Assembly: GCA_028554755.1 (NCBI GenBank)
Contig: JAPTOF010000009.1
Location: 12,439,501 to 12,503,500, forward strand
DNA length: 64,000 bases
Source of the DNA: Cordia subcordata
Taxonomy: Eukaryota > Streptophyta > Magnoliopsida > Boraginales > Cordiaceae
Direction: 5' to 3'
Shown here: in pieces, positions 13,078-22,200 of the stretch
How the letters are laid out: each line of letters starts with the position of its first letter
Position numbering within the stretch: position 1 is the first letter of the stretch
The notes under the pieces: model-generated
Told to the model about the DNA's origin: nothing
Databases searched by the model: none
Seen by the model: the letters and a program-made list of their open reading frames with translations, nothing else
Program-made: the position numbers and the translations under genes

Positions 13078-13295
13078 TCCATTGACTTAATTGTCGATTA
13101 GTAGTTTGAAACTGCAGGCAAATTATTGGGGAGAAGTTTGATTTCAAACCCCAGTTCGATCACAAGGAATACGTCATGTTAACGTGCCCTAATGATCCAC
13201 GTGTCAGGGTTAGGCGCCGATAAACACACTGAACTATCTATATATGCCTCGTACATAAGGTGTTAGAGTACTATCAAGACTAGAGTAAAAGTTCA

Positions 13296-15830
13296 ATGAG
13301 CAGTGATAGTAATAATAGCCATTGCACAAGCATCAGCTCATCATCATCATCACCCGACCAGAACCCAACTTGCATCAGCCTGAAGCCGCCACACTGCTCA
13401 TCAGACTCATCTTCCCAAGCCATTGCTCGGCGGAGGAGCACGTCGTCCCGGCAGCTGAGCTTCCGGGACTTCAGCCTCCTCCACCAGATTGGCAGCGGAG
13501 ACATCGGCAGGGTTTTTCTCTGCCGGCTCCGCTGCCGCTCTGGGAAAGAAGATGAAGAAGAAAACGATGATGATAGTGGTGGGGAGACGCTTTACGCCAT
13601 GAAAGTTGTGGACAATGAAGTGTTGGCGTTGAAGAAGAAGGTGCAGAGAGGTGAGACCGAAAGGAGAATCATGAGAATGCTTGACCATCCATTCTTGCCA
13701 ACGTTGTATGCTGAATTTGAAGCCTCTCGCTTTTCGTGTGTTGTAATGGAGTATTGCCCTGGCGGTGATTTGCATTCTCTTAGACACAAACAGCCTCACA
13801 AACGCTTTCCCATAAGCTCTGCTAGGTGCTTTCCTTTTTCCTCACTCTTCTTGTATTTGTTTTCTTTGAGTTTAAAAGCGAAATTTGAAAATCTATTGTT
13901 ATGAAAATCCATGAGACAATTTATGCACAATTTTTATATTACTTCTCGCACTGATTTAAAATAAATTATTAGTCGGAGGGATTATGCATATCTAGGGTTT
14001 GTTTGAATTGGTTATTTTTAAAAATACTTTTTTCTATAATATTTTAAAAGAATATTTTTTTGAGATAGTAAAATTTGTGACTTCTAGATACAATTGAATT
14101 TTGAAATTCTTTGGAGTTTCAATTTGCTTTTTGTATTTTTTTTAAAAATAAATTTTTCATGAAAAACAAATCCAGACATGCCTAAAGGCACGTTTAGATT
14201 TTTTTAAAGCATTTTTTAAAATAATCTTTGAAAAAGTAATTTTTTGAGAAGTTACAAAAGCTGTCTTAATACAGCTTTTTTTAAAGTGTCAGTTTTGTTA
14301 TGAAAGTCAAGTTAAATAATTAATTCAAAAAAATTATTTTTTCATGAGAAAAAGTGAATTTAAACGTGTCCTAAATGTATAGAAGGAAAAGGAAGAAAGT
14401 TGAGTGGTTTATTATGTTTGATGGCTAAATTAAATGCTAACTGATTGTTTGTTTGTTTGTGCTAACAAAGACTTCACATATCATATCATCGTCTAAAAAT
14501 TTTCTGTCTGTTATGCAACAAAAATGAGACATATAATATCCCATTATTCTCCTCCATTTTTCAGTATTTCTGCGAGGAAAACTATTTTTTAAATCTCCAA
14601 TTTTCCATTAATAATAGTTTTCCGTTTTGGAGTTTTTCTTCATTCAGTGATTTCTGATATCTGCAAATGCATTTTACCATTTGAGGATCTCTTTTAGTTC
14701 TCAAACAAGTGATATTAACTTCTTCTTTTTTTCCAATTGTATTTCTTTAAAAGAAAAATATCCCAAAAGAAGTTTCCGTTCAAAATGTAAATACAGAAAT
14801 TGTGATTGCGATATTGTCAATGTAATTAATTTATTATCTTACGAGATTTTTGCTTGCACATGAAAATATTATTGTTATCATTGTAATTTTGAATACTTGC
14901 ACGTATTTCTCGAATTAAACCAAATTTTGCTTTTGAAGATTCAATATTTCAAATGATTTCTCTTTTTCATATTTTCCTGTTACTTTGAAAAGAATTGCCA
15001 AATTTCACTTTTATTTGATTTTGTTTAGGTTCTATGCAGCTGAGGTTTTGGTGGCATTAGAGTACCTCCACATGTTGGGAATAGTTTACCGGGACCTTAA
15101 GCCAGAAAACGTGTTGGTTAGATCGGACGGTCACATCATGCTCACAGACTTTGATCTATCACTTTGCTCAGAGTCAATCACGGCCCTTGAGTCATCATCA
15201 GACTTTTCTTTTGACTCGTCATCTTCACCGATGGTGGCACAAACCACTAGTGCACCAAGACTTAGGCTGTTCTCTTGCCTTTCTAGCATCGGCCTATTCC
15301 GATCTAAGAAAGTCCAAACGCTATCCAACAATTGGTCGTTCATGGCTGAACCCGTCACCGCCCGGTCACATTCCTTTGTCGGGACCCACGAGTACGTGGC
15401 ACCAGAGGTGGCATCTGGTAACCCCCACGGCAGCACGGTCGACTGGTGGGCCCTTGGGATCTTCATCTACGAGATGATCTACGGGTGCACCCCATTTGCG
15501 GGTGCAACGAATGAAGCTACGCTGCGAAACACTGTGAAAAAGCCTTTGACATTCCCCACCCACGGGCCTATCAATGGGAGTGAAGCGCACGCTCAGGGTT
15601 TGATATCCAAGTTGTTGAACAAAGATCCGAATAAGCGACTCGGGTCGGAGCGCGGGGCGACCGATGTCAAGACCCACCCGTTTTTCAAAGGCTTGAACTT
15701 TGCACTTATACGGACCATGACACCGCCAAGAGTTCCAATAATGAAGAGGTACAAAACGACGTTGTTAGATCATCAGAGAGAAGAACAACAAGGTCAATGT
15801 ACAACATTGTTTGATTTTTCTGAGTATTAG
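13296..15830 (+). CDS. PID: PINOID-like AGC-VIII serine/threonine kinase (two exons)
   Basis: Exons 13296-13825 and 15029-15830 join in phase across a GT/AG intron of 1203 bp to give 443 residues, close to the roughly 440 of PINOID. A serine-rich N-terminus leads to '[19 protein letters not shown]' (glycine loop 66-71), the ATP lysine K103 and E122. The catalytic loop YRDLKPEN has D199, and 'DFD' (217-219) replaces DFG, the hallmark of plant AGC-VIII kinases. A serine-rich insertion precedes the activation segment '[12 protein letters not shown]'. The stretches '[16 protein letters not shown]', 'GGDLHSLRH' and '[14 protein letters not shown]' are PINOID-like rather than WAG- or D6PK-like. Family members phosphorylate PIN auxin carriers at the plasma membrane and set their polarity. 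The C-terminus ends 'LFDFSEY', so the FxxF-like PDK1-docking motif is followed by three extra residues. Recognised from sequence memory only. Confidence 0.9.
13995..14182. mobile_element. Tourist-like MITE, copy C1, in the PINOID-like intron
   Basis: Starts GGGTTTGTTTGAATTGG and ends AAATCCAGACATGCC. It lies inside the kinase intron, three bases from the next copy. The flanks CTA and TAA suggest a mutated target duplication. Confidence 0.6.
14186..14371. mobile_element. Tourist-like MITE, copy C2, in the PINOID-like intron
   Basis: Starts AGGCACGTTTAGATT and ends TTTAAACGTGTCC, with TAA at 14183-14185 and 14372-14374. Same family as C1, adjoining it head to tail. Confidence 0.65.
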
Positions 15831-16576
15831 TTTGATGTAATTATTCTTAGGCCGCGGGATTTTTGCCACGTGGTTCGCTTTGTCCCATTAGATCTTGGCT
15901 AATTAACACGTATTACTGTTTGGAAAGGCTAGCTAGAGATTATTGGATATATATAATGGTATATGTTTTTGCCCGTGTTACTATATATATTTAGACCAAA
16001 ATCATGAGTTGTATGTACACTTGAGGTGATATATATAACATGCCAAGTTTCTAAGGTTTTCAACATGTTCAGCTAGCCACAAATAATGAAAACCAAACTC
16101 TTTTTACAAACTTAAATATTAGAGCTCAAGTTATCAGTCAAGTATTTAAGTTTATCGTCACTTACTTAAAACTCTTTAAACTATTCACGTACAATATTTA
16201 AAAGAAATCACGCCTTTATGATAATTGAGATTATAAGAAAAACAAATGGAAGCATAATTTCCGCTAAACAAATTTGCAAATAACCTGATTAAGTTAATAT
16301 ACGTTCTGTTTATGCAAGTGATGCATGCACTGTGAGAGGAAGAAATCTGTCTTCCTTTATGACAAAAAATTCACCTTAATATTAGATTTATTTTTAAATT
16401 TACAAAATCATGTGTAATAAGATATTCAATTCGATGTTATCTGTGATGAAAAAAATATAAATTTAATTTAAAAGTTCTACTTATTATAAGTCGTTATAAG
16501 ATCCCTCCATCTTATCTCTGCACATGCTAACTTATAAGGTCATCCCTTTGTGTAATGCATTAAAAGTTGTTGCATA
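15831..16576. other. Downstream region of the kinase gene
   Basis: AT-rich, no gene seen. It presumably holds the kinase 3' untranslated region, but no decisive polyadenylation signal was picked. Confidence 0.5.
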
Positions 16577-16793
16577 GGCTTGTTTAGATTGATTTTTTTT
16601 TAGGGAAAAGTACTTTTTTAAAGTTACATTAAATTTGTAATACCAATTTGATTTGGCTTTTAAAAAAGTTAAAACTCTGAAAAAAGTTCAAGTATAATTT
16701 TTTTAGAAGCCAAAATTTTTAACTTCTTAAAAAAGTTGTTTTTCACAAATTTTTAAAAAAAGTGCTTTTGAAAAAAGTCAAACCAAATAAGCC
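16577..16793. mobile_element. Tourist-like MITE, copy D
   Basis: Starts GGCTTGTTTAGATTGATTT and ends GTCAAACCAAATAAGCC. The flanks are CATA and TATA, so the target duplication is less clear than in other copies. Confidence 0.65.
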
Positions 16794-16999
16794 TATAATC
16801 GTTCACAGACACCTCATGCTACATATAATCTTGCTTAAATTTGCACGATATAAACTCTCTTTAAATTTATGTCGGAGATTGATCCTTTTAAAGGGTATCA
16901 CGGATTGGTTTCACCAAATGCTTTATCTATACAATGGACCAGTAAAGGAGAGGCTTTTTCTTTAGAATAATTTAACTAAGCCGAACATTTAAGTTTTAG

Positions 17000-17410
17000 A
17001 AAGTAACTCAAGTGGTTGAGACTACTTCTCTCAAGAGTGATGTCTTAGATTCGAATTTAACCGAGAATAGAAGATTAGGTTAGGAATGAGGAATTTTCAA
17101 AGAAAAAAGTGATGTTCTGAGTTCGAATTTAACCAAGAATAGAGGATTAAGGGCCTATTTGGATTGGCTTTTTTTCAGGAAAAACTACTTTTTTTCTTGA
17201 AAAAGTTTCATTAAATTTATAATAACTATTTGATTTGATTTCCAAAAAAGCTGAAACTCTGAAAAAAGTTCAAATACAGCTTTTTTTAGAAGCGAAAATT
17301 TTCAACTTCTCAAAAAAAATTATTTTTCAAAAGTTATTTAAAAAACGCTTTTAAAAAAGTCAATTCAAACGAGCCCTAAGTTAGAAATAAGGAATTTCCA
17401 TAGAAAAAAA
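17000..17410 (+). repeat. tRNA-derived SINE relic, tail duplicated in tandem and split by a MITE
   Basis: AAGTAACTCAAGTGGTTGAG (17001-17020) resembles a polymerase III A box region, and TTAGATTCGAATTT (17046-17059) a B box, at tRNA-like spacing. The B-box segment and tail (17038-17107) is repeated at 17110-17150 and continues after 17377. MITE copy E sits in the second repeat. The body is short and old; a truncated tRNA pseudogene is an alternative. Confidence 0.5.
17151..17376. mobile_element. Tourist-like MITE, copy E
   Basis: Starts GGGCCTATTTGGATTGGC and ends GTCAATTCAAACGAGCCC, flanked by TAA (17148-17150 and 17377-17379). The first repeat of the surrounding tandem pair reads GATTAGGTTAG where this copy has GATTAA, the element, then TAAGTTAG. 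It therefore serves as an empty-site paralogue confirming that TAA was duplicated. Confidence 0.85.
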
Positions 17411-17584
17411 AAAAGGCCAGACATCTAACTTAGTAGAACAAAGGTCTGACATGCGTGTTAAAGCCACATTATAAAAAAATGGGACCATCCAATTAAATCG
17501 TTTGAAATTAACTTCTATAAAGGTGAAACTAAAGTTAATAATTTATACTGAAAGCATAATCGATCACATCATAAATTTTTCCAG

Positions 17585-17665
17585 CAAGAGACAACATTGT
17601 ACAGTAGTAAATAATTTGCCTAAGATCTGCTTGCTTTATTTACTACTGTACAATGTTGTCTCTTG
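17585..17665. repeat. Perfect 30-bp inverted repeat (hairpin) with 21-nt loop
   Basis: Bases 17585-17614 are the exact reverse complement of 17636-17665, separated by 21 bases. The arms are of mixed composition, not simple sequence, with one arm starting CAAGAGACAACATTG. If transcribed, the RNA would form a perfect 30-bp stem. It could be a young MIRNA-like locus, the core of a small foldback element or a recent inverted duplication. No open frame of known family covers it. Confidence 0.85.
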
Positions 17666-17817
17666 TATCGGACTATTAGCAAACTTGTCGTACTCAAAAA
17701 GTGTGTGCAAATCTTCCCAAAATCAAGCGGCCCTTTTATCTAGAGTGGGTCTTGCTGGCGTCATCCTTGAAGCGCTTGGGGCTTGGAATCACCATCAAGT
17801 ATCTGTATTTGACTAGT

Positions 17818-18100
17818 CTTCCATTTGGAAAATTGTTCCAAAAATTAAATTGATGTCAGTTTAATTTAAAAAATTTATAATTTTTAAATAAACATTCGTA
17901 GGTAAAGATTAAAAATTTATAAGTGAAGAACAAAATTTTTAATTATAAATTTTTGTTTAAAAACTACAAAAATTCATAGAAAATTTTTTTTCTTCTTGAC
18001 TTATAATTTTTTTGTCTTTACCTATAAATTTTTGTTCTTAAAAAATAAATTTTTATTCAAAAACTACAAAAATTGACATCAGTTAGAACAGATGGAAGAG
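17818..18100. repeat. Foldback MITE-like element
   Basis: The left end (TCTTCCATTTGGAAAATTG ... TGATGTCAG) is mirrored at the right end (CTGATGTCA/TGACATCAG ... CAGATGGAAGAG on the plus strand). The AT-rich middle also reads as an imperfect inverted repeat. No coding sequence; no target duplication settled. Confidence 0.5.
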
Positions 18101-18964
18101 TTTCCCCTTCTACTCATCTTCCTAATACCTATAAGATAAATTGCCGCAATATGACTTTTATTTTTCATTTGTGGTATTTTTATCTGTTATTTTTTATTTG
18201 TGACAAATTAATATTTTTGTGACAGTTAAGTCACTATCAATTCAAATTCTAATTTCTATTGAAAAAAAGTTAAATCTCATATAAAGCGCACATGAATCGC
18301 ATATTCGCTTCTTCTTTTTCAAGTCCATAATCATGTGCTGCGTCTAAAATTCTATTTGTTTTTTCAGCAGAAAGTAAAGCTTGGACTAATGGAGACACGG
18401 AACTATTAGTTATTACCAGACTAAATGGTCACCAATGAAATACAAGACATCTGATTATTATAAATGACAAAAATAACAAACAATAAGCAGAATTTACGAA
18501 GCTCAAAAATATCTAACTAGAGATTCTAACAATAGTAACCAAGATCGTTGGGTAATAATCAGGTTGTTTAAACCTAGATCATTGGATAATAATTAGGTTC
18601 TCAAATTAAACACCTACAAAAGCTTCGAAAATTGACAATAACACAGAGCTGGTAAAGATTAAATATTTATTTCTTAATATAAAATTATTACTATTATTAT
18701 TACTTTATTACATTTCAACCAAATGATTAATAACTTAACTATATCATAATGTTGTAATAGATTAGATTTTAGACCGACTAGAATTTTATGACATGTTATG
18801 AGATAATGAGTAGTATAACAAATTGTAGAAATATACAACTAAGGAATTTTGTAATATCACAGTGTAATCTAATGCCAAAAATTGCTATAACGTGTGAATT
18901 TTACTATTAGCAAGTTAATATTATTAGCAAATTTATTTTCTCAGTTAAGCACCATTTGATGATA
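18101..18964. other. Gene-free AT-rich region
   Basis: No coding frame, RNA gene or bounded element could be supported here. Confidence 0.6.
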
Positions 18965-19921
18965 GGATAAAATGCACAAGCACTCTCTGTGGTTTGAGAT
19001 ATATGCAGAACACCCCTTTGTAATTTAGGAATTTGTGGAATGCTCTCTTATATTTTTTAAAAGGGTGCACATGTCCCCCTAAAACTATCTATTGTTAATT
19101 TTTTGACGAATTCTAAGAAAATACCTATTTTGTCTTTATCTTATCCCGTAAAAAGTTTATTTTATCTGTATTTAATTTAAAGAAAAAAAAACATTATCAA
19201 AAAATTAAAAAGAAAAAACAAAAACCAAGGGGCCATCGAGGTTGGGGTTAGGAGGGCCATCAGGGGGTGGGTTTTGGGGAGGGGCATCAGAGGATGAGGG
19301 TCGTTGGGTTGAGAGGGACCACTGCGGGGGGGGGGGGGGGAGGCGCTGCTGCATGGGTTAGAAGATATCAGGGGTAGGGGTTGCTGGGTTGAAGTACTAT
19401 CGGGAAAGGTTCTATTGCATGGGGATGGGCGTTGTTGGATTGAGGGGGCCATCCGCGGGGGCGGGGGGAGAGAGAAGGGGCGTTGCTGAGTGGGGGTGGG
19501 AAGGCATCGGGGGGAGGGGGGCGCTACTGCCTAAGGGTGGTGGGGATGGGGATGGGGGTCGCCGGAGGCGATGAGGACTAGGGTAGGGATGGCTAAGGGT
19601 GGTAGGTGGGCTAGTAGGGTAGTGGGGATGGGGTTGGTGGCTGTTTTTCTTTTTCTTTTTGTTAAGTTAATTTTTGTTTTTTTATTCTCTAAATAAATTA
19701 AGGGTAGAAAATCTTATTTAATGCATTTATTATAAAAAACAAAGCAAAATCGTATGAGCAGCGATTGCATGTCAAATCGCGTTACCTTGGACGGAAAAGT
19801 TAACAGAGGAGGTCTATGTACCCCTCGTTAAAATTACAGGGGGTAACTTAACTAATTTTGTAATCATATGGTATATTGTACATATTTTACAAACCACAAG
19901 GGTCACTTGTGTATTTTACCC
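18965..19921. mobile_element. Mutator-like non-autonomous element with long TIRs
   Basis: A 957-bp element bounded by GGATAAAATGCACAAG and CTTGTGTATTTTACCC, which are near inverted copies. Similarity between the ends extends inward for roughly 150 bp. It is flanked by the identical sequence TTTGATGATA at 18955-18964 and 19922-19931, a 9-10 bp target duplication as Mutator elements make. No transposase is encoded. The centre (about 19220-19620) is a GC-rich degenerate minisatellite that contrasts sharply with the AT-rich surroundings. It shares end motifs ('CACAA...TGGTTTG') with the element at 47724-48926. Confidence 0.85.
19220..19620. repeat. GC-rich degenerate minisatellite inside the Mutator-like element
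   Basis: G-rich plus strand with recurrent GGCATC, GGGTTG and CATGGG/GCTGC modules, including a G run at 19325-19340. Frames read on both strands (19177-19452 minus, 19389-19574 plus) are low-complexity proline/serine or glycine/arginine and are not accepted as genes. Confidence 0.6.
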
Positions 19922-20289
19922 TTTGATGATACGACATGGGTTGTCCATGTAACCAATTGCCAACTAGACAACCAAACCAGCTCACCTTAAAGCACTCTCC
20001 CCTTCCCCACAAAAATCAATCAATATGGTGACCCCATACTTGAATTAGAGCTTATTTGGGGAAGTTATATCACGCAACTTAAAGATTGTATAACCACTAA
20101 GTATTGTGCACCTTCAATGAATAAAGACTATAAAATTTATGAACAAATAGTATAAAAATTATGAACAAACATGTCGATTAAATTATTCACAATTTCACAC
20201 AGTATTAATATTCAGAACAAACAGTATTAATATTATGAACAAAGATGAAAGAGCCTGGGAGAGTATGATGGTGAAAGAGCATGGTATAA

Positions 20290-20996
20290 ATTGCGCTTAT
20301 TTGGATTTTTTGGAGTTAATTTCACAATAGGTCCTTATTATTTTTTTATTTTTTAAATTGGTCTTTATTGTTCTAAAAAATTTAAATTAGTGTTCGATGT
20401 TTCGCAAATATAATCAAATTAGTCCCTAATGTTTAGAAACATTCATATTACTCCTTAATATTTCACAAAAATAGTCAAACTAGTCCCGTAATTAAAAAAA
20501 AAATCATATTAGTCCTCAACATTTTACAGATTTACTCAAATTAGCCCTTAGTTTAAGAAAAAAATGAATAAAAATTATTGGGAATAATTTAAGTAAGTTT
20601 GTAAAATATTAGGGACTAGTTATGAATTTTTTAAACAATGGACACTAGTTTGACTATTTTTGTCAAACATTAAAAACTAATATGAATGTTTTTAAACAAT
20701 AGGGATTAATTTAACTATATTTGCCAAAATACTAAGAACTAATTTGAATATTTTTGTGAAACCTTGGATTAAATTAAATATTTTAAAAACAATAAGCATC
20801 AATTTGAAGAAAAAAAAAAAGAGAAAACAATGGGAATTAATTGTGAAATTTTCTCTTTTTTATGAATTTTTTTTAAAAAAGACACATTTTTATAATAATT
20901 ATTTGGATTTAATATTTAAAAAAATTAAAATTTTAAATTTTTAACAATACTTTTTTAAAAAATTACTTTAATAAAAAGGCAATCCAAAGGAACACT
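20290..20996. mobile_element. Tourist-like MITE, copy F, split by a foldback insertion
   Basis: The left terminus TTGCGCTTATTTGGATTTT and right terminus GGCAATCCAAAGGAACACT match the MITE family and are flanked by TAA (20287-20289 and 20997-20999). The copy is about 700 bp because another repeat interrupts it near its left end. Confidence 0.6.
20315..20852. repeat. Large foldback repeat nested in MITE copy F
   Basis: The left arm (about 20315-20580) is mirrored by the right arm (about 20585-20852), with TTAATTTCACAAT near the left end and ATTGTGAAATT near the right. Each arm is made of diverged units built around 'AAATTAGTCCCTAATGTTT'. A related fragment lies near 51190-51390. Confidence 0.65.
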
Positions 20997-21269
20997 TAAA
21001 CCAATCATATTCTACAGCGAGGAGTCCCATGAACCGATCTCATCTCCTAAGTAAAATTTCACTCTTTTGATTTTTTTTTCTAAAATAAAAGAAGTGATCA
21101 TGATGTCTCGTTCAAAACCCAAAGAGAATGGATTATCATTCAAGTGTTTTGCACATAAAATTTGACCATAGGTTTCAACTGATTGAATGCAAGAAGGGTC
21201 AGAGATGAATGAAGATATGATGAGCACGATGAGATGGGAATAACTGATAAATAATAAATTTTAAGATTT

Positions 21270-21458
21270 ATTTTTCTACTTAAGGAATTATAATTTTATT
21301 TTTAATTTTTAAACAAAGTGCTTTGTCCGATTTTTTTATATGTTTAGCTTTTGAAGCAAGTTTCATTTGAGCTTTTCTTAAGAGTTTAAGAAAAAGCCAA
21401 TTTAAAAAAAAGGTTTTTTTTTTTTTTTTTTTGTAAAAACGATAATCAAAACAGGCCC
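21270..21458. mobile_element. Tourist-like MITE, copy G, left end lost
   Basis: The right terminus AATCAAAACAGGCCC at 21444-21458 and a T-rich interior match the family. A convincing left terminus was not found. Confidence 0.4.
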
Positions 21459-22200
21459 TAGTCAACAATTCTAAATTGCCGACTAAAATATGCGCCCCAC
21501 CCCGCCCCCCCCCCCCACCCAAAAAAAAGAAAAAAAAAAGAAACAAAGGGTAAAATTACGGGCGATGAAAAAGTCTGCAGCAAATGTAGTTTTTGTCTTT
21601 GATCTTTTCCCAATGGTTACAATTGCGGGCGATGAAAAAATTCTTAATCCAACTTTTCCATTCATATAAGCCCCAGTTAGATATGTTCACTCTAGCAAGA
21701 CAAATGATAGTTTGAACATGTCCGCAGTCTGCACATTGAGAACAGTCGGTGCATGACCAAATGCGTTTACCGTTTCTATTTTTAATTGTTGTTTACTCTT
21801 GGACAACGTCACCAAACAAGCCCTTAGTTAACACACACATATGGTGGAACGGGCACCAGGTGGGCAAAGTATACATATCGCAGTGGGCGCCGGGCTGGCA
21901 AATGACGCTCGTCCCGCAACAAATCTGTGCAAAAAGACATTTGGTTCAAATAAGTTCATTGAAAATTACACAAAAGCACCCCACAAGAAAAACCATTCAG
22001 AATTCCATTTCAGCTATCGCATATTCCTCAGTGCATCAACTATCAGTATCCAACATAAGCATTACAACTATGAAGGAAAGAGTTATTACATAACTTGAGT
22101 ACTAACAGTAATAAGTACAAGAAAAATGTCAAATAAGATTTTACATTTTGGACATCAATGGGTTTCTTAACCATCACAGAATCTGAGAATCAACTAGCAA
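21459..22200. other. Region downstream of the first F-box/LRR gene
   Basis: C and A homopolymers lie at about 21502-21538. From about 21985 the sequence is similar to 28347-28398 and 28650-28761 and to a third copy from about 44333, marking the downstream part of the duplicated F-box unit. The frame at 21749-22093 is not supported as a gene. Confidence 0.55.

Noticed and set aside
14681..14863. Open frame inside the PINOID-like intron
   Set aside because: The intron is well defined by family alignment, and the frame has no domain.
17502..17816. 104-residue frame across the perfect hairpin
   Set aside because: The translated hairpin arms are not protein-like and no family is recognised; the hairpin is the real signal.
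19177..19574. Proline/serine-rich and glycine/arginine-rich frames
   Set aside because: They come from the GC-rich minisatellite of the Mutator-like element.
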